NCBI RefSeq assembly: GCF_964355755.1
Contig: NC_092672.1
Span: forward strand, 21,574,501-21,638,500
DNA: 64,000 nt
Direction: 5' to 3'
Source: Antedon mediterranea
Lineage: Eukaryota; Echinodermata; Crinoidea; Comatulida; Antedonidae
This document shows positions 12,606 to 23,741 of this stretch, piece by piece. The notes under the pieces were generated by a model, which was given only the letters and a program-made list of their open reading frames with translations, was not told the origin of the DNA and did no database searches. The position numbers and the translations under genes are program-made. The first letter of the stretch is position 1; the number at the start of each line of letters is the position of its first letter.

Positions 12606-15600
12606 AAAAGATGGTGGATATAAAGGTGGATAACTTTTGCTATAATAGTATGAAAATATAAATCTGAAGTTGAATAAAAATACCAGAAATGTAAAATTCA
12701 AGTTATATTACCTATATTTAGTCATCTGATAACATTTTTTACAACACTGTTTATTTTTCATAGCTTTTTAAAATGCCTCTCTATTTACAAAATTTGTGTA
12801 CACAAGAATAGAGATTTTACTGTGTAATTTGAACTACTGATAATAAAATGCTTATTTTCAACAAGCTTGTGTAACACAAATGAAATCCCAAAAATTATGA
12901 AACATAGGGAAAACTATAGATCAATAATTATTGGAATGTATGATCAATAGAAATTTTTGGCCCGCACCTGGCCTTTAAATTGGGTGTGCGGCCAAATATT
13001 ATTTGAAAGGTATTAAAACCCATTTCTAGACTGGTATTTTGTGTGGATATCATAGATGAAACTACCCCTACAGCATCGCAAAGCAGAATTTTAATAGTTC
13101 TGAAGACTTTTTTTATAATTAGGATTTTATATCAAAATCATATATCACAGTTTAAACTTTTTAATCAAAAATACTATGTAGAAATGTTGTCATCAGTGAA
13201 TTAACTATAGCAATACTGTGCAACTCCTTTTCATAACTGTCTCAGTTGTGGGTTCACTTCCAGGATTCAACATTTTTTTGAATTACTACTTTTCTGAAAT
13301 ATGGTGAGGGACCTAAATGATGTATCTCTACAAAACATTAAAGACCCCCACCCTGCATCGAGTAACTCTTTTAGAACAATTCTGTCCTTAACATTTTATA
13401 GCATGCAAATACAGGTTCCTGGCAAAGAAGCATAAAAGTGGACGTACAGTAGTTGTGCAAACATTTGGGAGGTTTCGGATACGTCACACAAACTTATTCG
13501 TTTTCGTAAGCCAGTACAAATCTGTTTCGCATGGCAAAGAAATATTGAGAGCGCCATCCAAAATATGACTGCTGTAAATTTGAATGAAGCGCAGGTACAT
13601 GTTGCAATGATTGCCTATAGGCCTAGTGTTGCGAGAGAGGACTTTAAAAACTGCTATTTATCAAAATTGACTTGGCATTTTTACTAATTTACTTTCAATA
13701 AATTATCTATATTTCTATTATAATCATGAATCAATTTTTTATTCAATGCAAAGTGTGCAAAATAGAAAAAAAACTATGACTGGTGATTTTCTTCAACACA
13801 AATACGCTTTACGAATATCGGCTCAAAAGTTTAACAAATGTATGACCTATCCGTTTCCATTATCGTATTCGTAAGGTAGCGAAACCTCCATATTATTGGT
13901 GCCATCATATATCAACATCTTTATAGGTTATGTAGAATCTGTAGCAAAGCTAGCATCGATATGACTTTACTCCAATACTATAAAATGAAAATAGAGAATA
14001 TTTAATAATCTTAATGAATCACAGGATCAAGTGTAAAATTGTATTCAGAGATTTATGGAAAGTTATGGTTTCAATTAATGTTTACCCAATTTGTAATAAT
14101 AACGCTAAACCAAATAGGGTGAAGTTTGAAGAACTTAGTGGTTAAGTCATTTTTCAACTGTTATACTTATAGTCTAATTGATACTAGATTGTACCATGTC
14201 ACAATGTTAGCAAACTCCCTGTTTCGTAGCAATACTACAGTTTTTTCATGAATATTTTCTGATTGTTGTAATACCAACATAAACATGGTCGATTTATCTA
14301 AAACAGATCAATGAAAAATTAAAATAGAGATCTAAAACAGCAGATGATCACATTTGTTGATTTTAAATTGTCTGCTTTATGGCATATTTAACTGTCTACT
14401 GACTGCATATCTAAACATTGATGATTGGTAGAATTCAAATTATTTTGCACTCAGATCTTTAAATCACTGGCGCTTTACTTGTACATATACTTTACAGTGG
14501 AAACAGGATGCTAATTAGTTATTATCTCTAAAATACTTTGACAACAAATAGTGTATATATATGAAGAGAGAAGCTTGAATGCCACTATTATTCCAAAATA
14601 GGGATAGCTGGCTACTGTGTAGTGTTCATATGACATGTTCAATTTTGAAATTCACTAGTAATAAAACCTTAGTTTATGTCTATAATAGCATTACTCCTAA
14701 TACAGCATATTAAAGTTTAAAATTAAAATGTTTAAATTTGAGAATTTTAATTTTCAATCTATTTCATGTTTTCAAGAATCTCATGAGCATGACAAGTTGA
14801 CAATATGAATTGCATTACATTAGATTCAAAATAAATCGTCATTAGCAAGTAAGGAGAAAAGAAGGACTTGCCCTCATTTTAAAATTAGTTTGTCATAACA
14901 TGTTTATATATACAGCCATGAAAAATAGGAATACCAATACCAAAAATATAGAAAGATGGGATTTATAATTTAATGAATAGAGCACTCAAACAGACAGAGG
15001 AAACATTTTTGTTTTTGGTTATGCATTTTGTTTACCGTCAATACCCACATTCTGGATTTCTATAGTACATTTATCTTTCCAGTTCATATTTTATACATAC
15101 AAATTGAGAACCACCAATTCATCACCATTTCCACTTACATTAAAGCAATAATTTGTATAGTATGTTTTTATGGTGAACTATTATAATTTTATTTAAAGCA
15201 ATTTCAGATAAAAGCTATGCATAGAAATCTTTTGAATTGCAATAAATAAACACATGACCTTTTTGTACGACATTTAAAAAAGGCATTATAGTGAACAAAA
15301 ACTATGATGCCAAGTTGGTGCTCGAGGCAGAAATGTGTTTAAGGATTGTTGTATTTTTTGAAAAATCAGTAGATCAAAAATATTTAAAAAACAATAATTA
15401 AAATGAAGTTGCAACAATTTGAATATCATTTATTAGTAGGAATGTACAAAAGCCCTAAACTCATACTTACAGTGAGAGCTCACACATTTCATTTTACATA
15501 CACATGCACTTGAAAATGAAAGTTACACAATGATGACACATTATCTTCAAAACAAATGTAAATGTACTTTACATTAATTGTTTCTCCACTTAACTGTTTT

Positions 15601-18600
15601 CATAGTCACATTATTATCATTTATATGGGACTGTTTTGTACTACAATAATTTATGCTGTTATCAAAATGACTTTATACTATACTGCATTTACATTGATCT
15701 TCTGTTCTGGTGAAGTAGACCCTATCATAGAGGCTTACACTATGTATATCAAGGTCTACTCACCCTAATTTGGCCAACATTTTCGGCCGCTATAAATGTA
15801 TTGGCCACGAAACATTAATTACATTACTCAAAATTTGCGCCACCTTAATTCTGTAGTATTTGTCCATAGTATTTCAAGAACGAATTCTGCTCATTATAAT
15901 ATTTTTAATTCATTTCCACGTCTGTTCATAACTTGCCTCCAAATGTTAAAGATAGTCTAGTTAGTTTTAGATAGTTTTCCCTTTCTTCATTTATATATTC
16001 ACTTAAGAAAAACTTGCCTCAAATACCTGTCTGAACTCAATGAAATGTGAAATGTTATTTTAAACTGTTTTTCTGTATTTACGTTTATTTAATTTTTACA
16101 CTTTAGGGGTGTCATACTTTATTTCATCGTTCACACCAACATTGATTGAATGTAATGTTTAAATATTATCTACTCAACAAAAATATATTCCATTTGTATA
16201 ATGTATAGTAATAAATTAATAAACCTTACATTATTCTTTCTTTGCGCATCTAAATACCTTATAAAGTATGAATACACATGTGGTTGATAACCACAATAAA
16301 ATAAAATATAGATAAATTGGCCAGACATGACATACATGTTCTTTTAATTCTAATTGGTTTACATACTGGCCCACATCTTTCTGTTTCACTACATCATACT
16401 GGTCCTGCCAGTTGAATCTATTTCTACAGAGCAATCTCACTATTTAAACAAATTCCGAAACTTATTTAAAAGGTGAGATTCTATGGTGTTTTCTGTCTGC
16501 AAATAACTTTCTGAATTCCAATAATTCAGACAACAATGAATAAAAATAAACAAGAAATAATTTTTACTGTAAAAAAAGACTTTCTGAGATAACAGTTTTA
16601 ATTATTGTTCTTTCTTCATAAAATGATAATTTCTAAATTGATATTCTTTTTAATAATTTAAGAAATAAAGATTTTTTATCAATTATTTTTGTTTAAAAAT
16701 CAGTAGTAAACATTTTGTGTAACATATAAATGTAGTTTGAATTACTATAGACTATAGTACTATGCATATTCTGAGTGGCATTACTCTCTAAGGTTGGAGT
16801 GACCCACTCATACCCACAAACATTTCAGTGAACAAAAAATGTATAATTTTCCATGAGCCTTCGTTGTACAGCAGCAGCCGACAAACATACACACTAATCA
16901 AACAATTGTCAACTATATACACCCCATTCGGCAAAAATATTTACCATAGAGAAAGGATTGTTTTGACCATTATTCAATGATATATATGATGGTAATTATA
17001 CTTGGCCTCTATGTTGACAGCCAAAACACAGTTATTGTTTATTGAACATAGGTCTTACAAACTAATGTCTGCATACTGTACATATCTCAAAGACCCTATG
17101 TGCACATGCCCAGTTTGAGTTTACAAATTCCCATTTAGACTTTCTTACCAGACGTGCTTTGGGGTGTGCTCATGCCCAGTTTGTGTTTCTAAATACCCAT
17201 TTTTCAGCCTCAGTAATCTATTATAAGCTTGTGCATGGCTAATGCTTCCGTTCGCTTGAATGTAACTGCCTAAAGGACTGGTGCGAAAATTATTGTTTAC
17301 TTTTGAAAATTAACTTTTTTATTTATTTTATTTACTGAAGTATAAAAAATGTTGATGGGATAAGCAATGATTATGGAACATACAGCACTTTATTTGTTTA
17401 TTGGTATACTCCTGGTGAGCATGGTCTACTATGAAAGTTTTAGCCTCAGTGAATATTATTCACATCCTATACACAATATATTGAACTTTTTGTCTTGAAT
17501 GTTCATCAAAATAATATATTAATATCAGATTATTTATTTTTGTTTTAAATTAGTTATATATGATTAATATAATTTTTTATTAGATAATTGTTAGTTGCAT
17601 TAAATTTGTTTGAAATGTCAGTATGTATACATATGAATAAATAATGTTTATTATTTCTTTTATAATTACTGTATAATGTCTTATTTCCAGTGATTGTTTT
17701 TGTTATATCCTTGAAATAAAAAGAATATAACATTTTTTTTGGTGTAAATTTTAATCATTTTAACAAGTCAATTCAATAAATATAAAACACAAATAATAAA
17801 GATGTTATAAAATCTATTAAAATGTATAAATTTTAATATTTTTTACATTGATATGATTTGTCTGGCATCAGCCAAACCTTCACCCACTTTAAAGACAGCC
17901 TTGAGCTATCCAGGGAGGTATGAAAATGGTCATGGTATTTCTAAAAACTGTCCATTTCATCTAACAAATTTAAAAAATGAAAACATGTTTATACATATAT
18001 CTGTTATGTGGTTCAAAAAGATGTCTACAATTAACTTGTTTATCTATTTTAGTCGTGTGCAACGTGACTCTACAGCTCACTATGTTGGTCGTTCGGTAAA
18101 CACTAACTCAAATTTGCGCACACGACTGCAGCCATGTATATGGCCTTGTTTTTTATCAGATTAAACTCAACATTAATATCAATCAATCAATCAATATTTA
18201 GACTAATTTGTGTATGTCAAACCTCTTAAAACGGACAATGTTTTGTTGGTACACTAACAAATCTTTCTTTAGAATAGTGCAGGCCATTATCTCTGATAAT
18301 ATAAAATAATAGATTAATTTGCATTACATACAAAATAATAACCATGTGCAAGGCTTCCAATTGAAATGAAAGTACCAAAGCAATCGACAAAATAGGATAT
18401 GCTACACTCACAATAACTTGTACTAGCTAATGCCACCATCACACCATAGAGCAATGAACTATTTCTTTGCTCTATGATCGCACAAAGGATAATTTAAATA
18501 TATTAAAGTTTTAAACATGCCCCTGAAAGTAAAATTTTGTACACCAAACCAATCCAATAAACAATATTAAATTAAAAAAAAGTTAAATAATTTAAATACC

Positions 18601-18825
18601 AGGCAACAACATTTTTATGTAAAAACTGGAATAATAATAAAAATGTATACAAAAGTAGAAATAATATTTTAAAAAGCTAATTTGATAGTATTTGTGTGCA
18701 TTGCGTATATGATCACACAGCAAATACAAGTTACAAATTGAAACTTAATGGATGTATAATTATATAAAATATTAATTAACCAATAAATATGTAAAAGATG
18801 TAACTTGTATGATTTTATATTTTAG
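12606..18825. other. Non-coding stretch upstream of the first recognised ankyrin exon
   Basis: No exon could be supported on the plus strand, although the ankyrin-Roc gene must start somewhere to the left of 18826. Blocks at 12665-12950 recur inverted at 30620-30790. An imperfect GGCCCGCACC hairpin lies at 12959-12993. Weak minus-strand exon candidates at 16336-16440 and 17843-17905 are discussed under findings. The remainder is AT-rich and featureless. Confidence 0.4.
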
Positions 18826-18924
18826 GATGGACGCTCAGCTTTGTATTGGGCAGCTTGGGCAGGTCACTCAGCCTGCTGTAACCTGCTGGTTGATGCAGGG
18901 TCAGACATCAATATCCAAGACATA
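18826..18924 (+). CDS. Ankyrin exon 1 (33 residues, phase 0-0)
   Basis: The exon is 99 bases, exactly one ankyrin repeat. It is preceded by a TTTTATATTTTAG acceptor and followed by the strong donor GTAAGT. The translation begins DGRSALYWAAWAGHSACCNL and continues through LLVDAGSDINIQD, the classic G-x-[TS]-x-L-x-x-A-A-x-x-G-H..LL..GAD pattern. Both ends are phase 0, so it can join the next exon at 43926. Ankyrin repeats usually form a protein-binding surface. No ankyrin exon was found to its left, but a protein starting with this repeat is unlikely, so earlier exons are probably outside or unrecognised. Confidence 0.88.
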
Positions 18925-20766
18925 GTAAGTTATACATTCTTTCATAGTCAAATTTTTTGATATTTTGTATTTTAAATATAATGATCTTTTGAGTAATAAT
19001 ATCTGCATGTTATAATGCTATTTAATGTTTTTATTTAACTGTATTGATGCTAGAATTGGCATTATTTGAAGTTTTTCAATATATTTTTTTCTCTGATATT
19101 TAGTCATAAAAATTGCTATGACACTATACATTTTGTCATGTTTAAACATTTCCATTGAACTCTTTATAAAACAATGAAAACTACAGCAACATACTATTGA
19201 AATATAATCCTTATTCCAAAGTGTATATATACAGTAATTAAGTCGGAATTATGTACACTTCTATTACACAAAATTTCAATTTTTTTTAGTTCATTTTCAC
19301 AAAACTGTTTAATAACTTTTGAAACACTATGATTCTACCTATATATCACAGAGGTACAAATGATCAAAGATGCTAGTTGATAGACATATAGACTGTATTC
19401 ATTTATTTTATAATTATCATCATACTCATTTGCCATACTCTCCTTTATTCCTTTCAACAACATCACCACCAACTCCAACCACCTCCTGGTTATAGTCACC
19501 ACCACCAATCCCAAGAATGATGATGCAGAATTTGGTTGAGAGCTAAAGTGATCTTTTAATACACACCACAATTATAGTTCTTTGTTATTAGGTTGTAATT
19601 ATTTTTTCTATATACAATATAAGATACAGATAGTATATCTGCCACATTTATTCTTTCTTTATACTCAGGATTAACAAACATAAATAAAACTGAAATAGCG
19701 AAACAAATATAATTTTGTAAGTTATTTACCGTAGCTAGTTTTTAACAAATCACCTTACATAATAATTACAGTATCAAACCACCATTACAATGTAATACAA
19801 AATGTAAAAATAAACAAATCATCATTAGCATAACTAGGTGATGATTTGGAATATTTTTAGTCTATTCAAAAAGATGTTTATTTCTTAACATTTATTTAAA
19901 TATACACACACACATAGTAAATTATAGTAAATACACAATACAAATAAAGGGAAATTGTTTAACACTAAACAACCTACATTAGAGGTGAAAAACAACAAAG
20001 AAAAACAAGAAAGTTGAACTAGACTTAAATGTTATACACAACTGTAACAATTTCAGAGTGTATCCAACATTTAACATTATGAAATATTTTAGACCACTGA
20101 CAATGGTGATCACCAGTGCTTTGCAAAGTCTGCAGTTGCACTTTATCATGTTTTATTCATTCATATTAATCTCCATCATCCAACTTTATCAAACAAAACA
20201 TTTTTGAGGATAAACATACAGTAGCTATATGTAAGGTTCAACTTTAATAATTTTAAGTTTAACATTTTCTAACATTAATGTTAAAAGATTACTTTTAAAA
20301 GAACTTATATAGACAAATTTCAAATTTCAGTACAAGCTATTTAACAAAAATATATATGCCAAGTTATTGTAGCATAACTTTATATTTTAATCAATGGATG
20401 TAAATGACTTTGCATATATAAATGTATTACAATTGTTTATAAACTCTTCATTGTTGTAGATTCTATTTCAGTACAACCTTTTTTTAAACTAATATTGACC
20501 TTGGTTCGTCCTTTGTTTCAGTTGGATATGGTCCTATTTTTTCAATTTACATTATTGATTTGATTTAGACCAATTTCATACACATTTAGCAATATTTTTT
20601 TCATTTTTTAACTAATAATATGCATAGAAAATGTTTATTTTACTACTACAATACCACATTAAGTGATTCTTTTATTAACTTTTTTTATGGCTTTAACAAG
20701 CTGAATTCTGTCATGAGACCAATATAATAGTCTTATAATAGACAATAAATTTCTATTGATCGTACA
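18925..20766. other. Intron sequence, nothing recognised
   Basis: AT-rich intron DNA directly after ankyrin exon 1. No repeat family, exon or RNA gene was recognised on either strand. The minus-strand frame at 19335-19571 has no coding character. Confidence 0.5.
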
Positions 20767-21370
20767 TCTATATATAAATTTACGTAAGGGCAAAATTCGG
20801 TAAATCGCGCCTTACTTCTAGAATTTTTACACGATGGTATATAAAGTTGGTTCGTACTTTCGGTACTGATTTTAACCACCTGATCTAACCCTGTTTACTA
20901 ATTAAATTGAGTTAGATAATTAGTTATTGATGATTAAAACGAATTTAGGTTCAACGATTTGCCCCAAATAGGGGTGTTTTCCGATCGTGGTATACTGTAC
21001 ACTGTCTAATGGATGTCCAACTTGAAAAATACCCGCACACAATAATACGAGGACGCTTCGCATTTTCCTATCTCCTCCTACGATAATTGTTTTTAGTAGC
21101 TGAAAACCGGTTGAACTGCTCGAATACAGCATCATAATGTTGAAGACAGGCCGATTTTCTTTAAAAAATACTATTTTGATAGATTTAATTTACGTTTTTA
21201 CAAATGTATTGATTTGCGATGAATGGAACATTCCAAGCTCTCAGTCTTCCAGTTTGGTTTAACACAAGTAGATAAATTTATGAGCCCTTGGAGAATAAAC
21301 TTGCAATACTTTGACAATACAGTACTGCAAATACCTATTAACCATTTTTGGTCGTCATTTGAATCGAACA
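20767..21370. repeat. Dispersed direct repeat, copy 1
   Basis: About 600 bases that recur in the same orientation at 35073-35690. Shared words include TATATAAATTTACGTAAGGG at the left end, the GCCCCAAATAGGGGTG palindrome-like block, and AGACAGGCCGATTTTC. The two copies differ by scattered substitutions and small indels. No terminal structure or protein is seen, so the element type is unknown. Confidence 0.7.
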
Positions 21371-21487
21371 TTTCTTACTGTGAATAGATGTAAACAAGAA
21401 ATAAATTAAAAAAACGCTGCTCGCTTATTGAAAAATATTTGTTATTTCAAATGTTTTTGAATGTGTCATTTTATTGTCACATAATTA

Positions 21488-22390
21488 GAGCAGGAGCCCA
21501 GAGGGGTCAACCTAGCTGGAAAGTTAACCAATTTCTATGCATGTGGCAATTATCTACGTACATATTAATGTATGGAAATGACAGTCTGGCGCGTTTCTTT
21601 TGGTGGGTGTGGCTAGGAGGGACATTGTAAAGGGTAAAAAAAATGATCTAGATCAGCTGAAAAGTTAACCCCATGAAATATTTTGCAAATTGTTGGACAT
21701 AGAGTGAAATATAAGGAATGGCCATTGCCAGACGATTTTAGTGGTGGGGGGTGCCTGCCAGACCCCCATTTCTGGAGGGCCAAAAATGAGCTAGATCAGC
21801 TTAAAAGTTAACCCTCTAAAACTGGTGGGAAAATGTTCAATAAACTCATAACTATCATAAATGACCATTGCCAGACATTTTCAGTGGTGGATTGTGCCCG
21901 CCAGACCCCGTCAAACACCTCACCCCGCAAAAATTGAGCTAGATCAGCTGAAAAGTTAACCCCATGAAATATTTTGCAAATTGTTTGACATAGAGTGAAA
22001 TATAATGAATGGACATTGCCAGACGATTTTAGTGGTGGGGGGTGCCTGCCAGACCCCCATTTCTGGAGGGCCAAAAATGAGCTAGATCAGCTTAAAAGTT
22101 AACCCTCTAAAACTGGTGGGAAAATGTTCAATGTACTCATAACTATTATGAATGACCATTGCCAGACATTTTCAGTGGTGGATTGTGCCTGCCAGACCCC
22201 GTCAAACACCCCCACTCCCAAAAATGAGCTAGATCAGCTGAAAAGCTAACCTTTTAAAACATGCTGTAAAATGTTCAGCATGATCCCTAGTATAATAAAT
22301 GACCATTGCCAGACATTTTAATTGGTGGGTTGTGTCCCCCAGGCCACCTCAAACACCCCACCCCCAAAAATGACCCAGATTAGGACAATG
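21488..22390 (+). repeat. Left terminal inverted repeat with ~145-bp subrepeats
   Basis: After a ~155-base unique outer end, the arm consists of repeated ~145-bp units in the order A B A B C. Each contains AGATCAGCTGAAAAGTTAAC or a variant and, further in, CCATTGCCAGAC. The units start near 21645, 21790, 21931, 22080 and 22225. A more diverged sixth unit (to about 22520) has no clean partner in the right arm. Long, subrepeated arms of this kind offer several binding sites for the element's own protein. The minus-strand open frame 21808-22074 is a by-product of this structure. Confidence 0.85.
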
Positions 22391-22775
22391 GTTAACCACT
22401 GTAAAACTGGTGGGAAAATGTGTAGCATACTGTCAAGGATATGAATTGCCATTGCCAGACATTTTTATTTGCTCATTATAGAACCACCCCATCCATCCAA
22501 ACCCCCTACCTAATTCACAAATGTGCCACTATGGTATAGTTCAACATAGTGTAAAATAGGTATTCAACAGGACTTTTTTTGTCTTTTTGTGGTGTGGAAA
22601 AATGTAAATCAATTAGTCAAATGTTTATCTTTGCTGTCCAAGATGATGGGTTTCTGCAGTTAAAGGACATATTTAGAAACTGACTTATCTCTATAATGGT
22701 TCCCTAGAGAATAATGTTGTTGATTATCATCAACATTTCAAAACAAAGGCTGAGTTTATTAAATGCATTTTGATC

Positions 22776-22803
22776 ATGATGGAGAGTGGTACATCTTTAA
22801 AAG
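22776..22803 (+). CDS. Possible first coding exon of the transposon gene
   Basis: Two adjacent ATG codons open a short frame of nine codons that ends at the excellent donor AAG/GTAAGT (GT at 22804). Its phase (one base carried over) matches a possible acceptor AG at 23293-23294, which would give a frame running into the next exon at 23295. The acceptor has only a weak pyrimidine tract, so the real start may instead be the ATG at 23309 or 23327. Confidence 0.3.
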
Positions 22804-23294
22804 GTAAGTGTCCAGCTATGATTTTTTTTTTAATTGTGTATCTTAACAGTAATAAGAAACAAATACAATTAGGCCTAGGCTATGTATGGCTCATTGATAG
22901 ATATTCCACAGCGTTCAGTGGCGTAACAGCATGAGCGCTCACTGGCCCATTGCTTAATATAAGGGGCCCAGTGAACAGCCCAATGCAACTATGAACCCAG
23001 GCGTTGGTATTCATGTTTTACTTGTTAGAAGTATACGATTGATTACCATTAGGAATGTTGTTTCCTAATTTCTAATATTGTGGTTAGGAAGTCAGTGCCA
23101 TGTAATTAATTAAGCTTTAGGCAAGTCTACGTATTATGCATATTGTTTTGTATTGTTTGAGATTAGGATACAGTGTAATTAATAAAGACAATGCTTTATT
23201 AGGTTGTAAGCACTAGTAAGGGGGTATGGTGTTTATATAGTTACAGCTGTTTAAAGTAGTGCAATAATATAATATTAATTCACTAATTGTAGAG

Positions 23295-23602
23295 TTGTAT
23301 TTTGTTCAATGTTTATGACAGCCATTATGAATCTAGAAGAAAAACAAACAGTATCAAAAGAGCGAGACACAGAAGTATCTGTAAGGATAAATCAAGAGGA
23401 AACACACTCAGAAGAAACATCAATGACCTTGGAAAAGTCACAAAGTTGTGCAGAAACAACGCATCCATGTACAACTACAGAAGAGCAAGGAGATAAAGAA
23501 TTACAACATAGTAAAACTCACGAAAAAACCTCTAAAACTACAGAAGAGCAGGATATAAGTGAAGCAGTTGGACCAGCAGCACCAAGTATTTTACCTATAT
23601 CT
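23295..23602 (+). CDS. N-terminal exon of the transposon gene (Ser/Thr/Glu-rich)
   Basis: The open frame with ATG at 23309 encodes about 98 residues before a donor GTTAGT at 23603. The sequence is low in complexity and rich in Glu, Thr, Ser and Lys, with repeated TTEEQ/EEQ words, so it is probably disordered. Splicing at codon phase 0 joins ...LPIS to the exon at 23742 (NTDHVSKCYICQ), which restores a complete zinc-binding CxxC that would otherwise lie upstream of any ATG. That is the main reason to include this exon. If the frame is not spliced it stops at 23618-23620. Confidence 0.6.
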
Positions 23603-23741
23603 GTTAGTAATTTTAAATAGCCTATGTTTTTTCTCTTTGAAAATGTAATCTACATTTCATATTCCTTTTATTTGTAGTTTAATTTAAAGTTTGAGGTTTA
23701 AATTTAAATATGCTTGACTTGGGACATTATATTTCTTTCAG

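Noticed and set aside
13567-13596. Short ATG frame before GTACAT as a first exon of the ankyrin-Roc gene
   Set aside because: Phase would fit exon 18826, but the donor is weak and the sequence lies in a possible small repeat bounded by GGAGGTTTCG at 13480 and its complement near 13880.
22939-22976. Imperfect hairpin with GGGCCCAGTGA as a regulatory site
   Set aside because: One bulge and no positional relation to the gene start; not enough to support a function.
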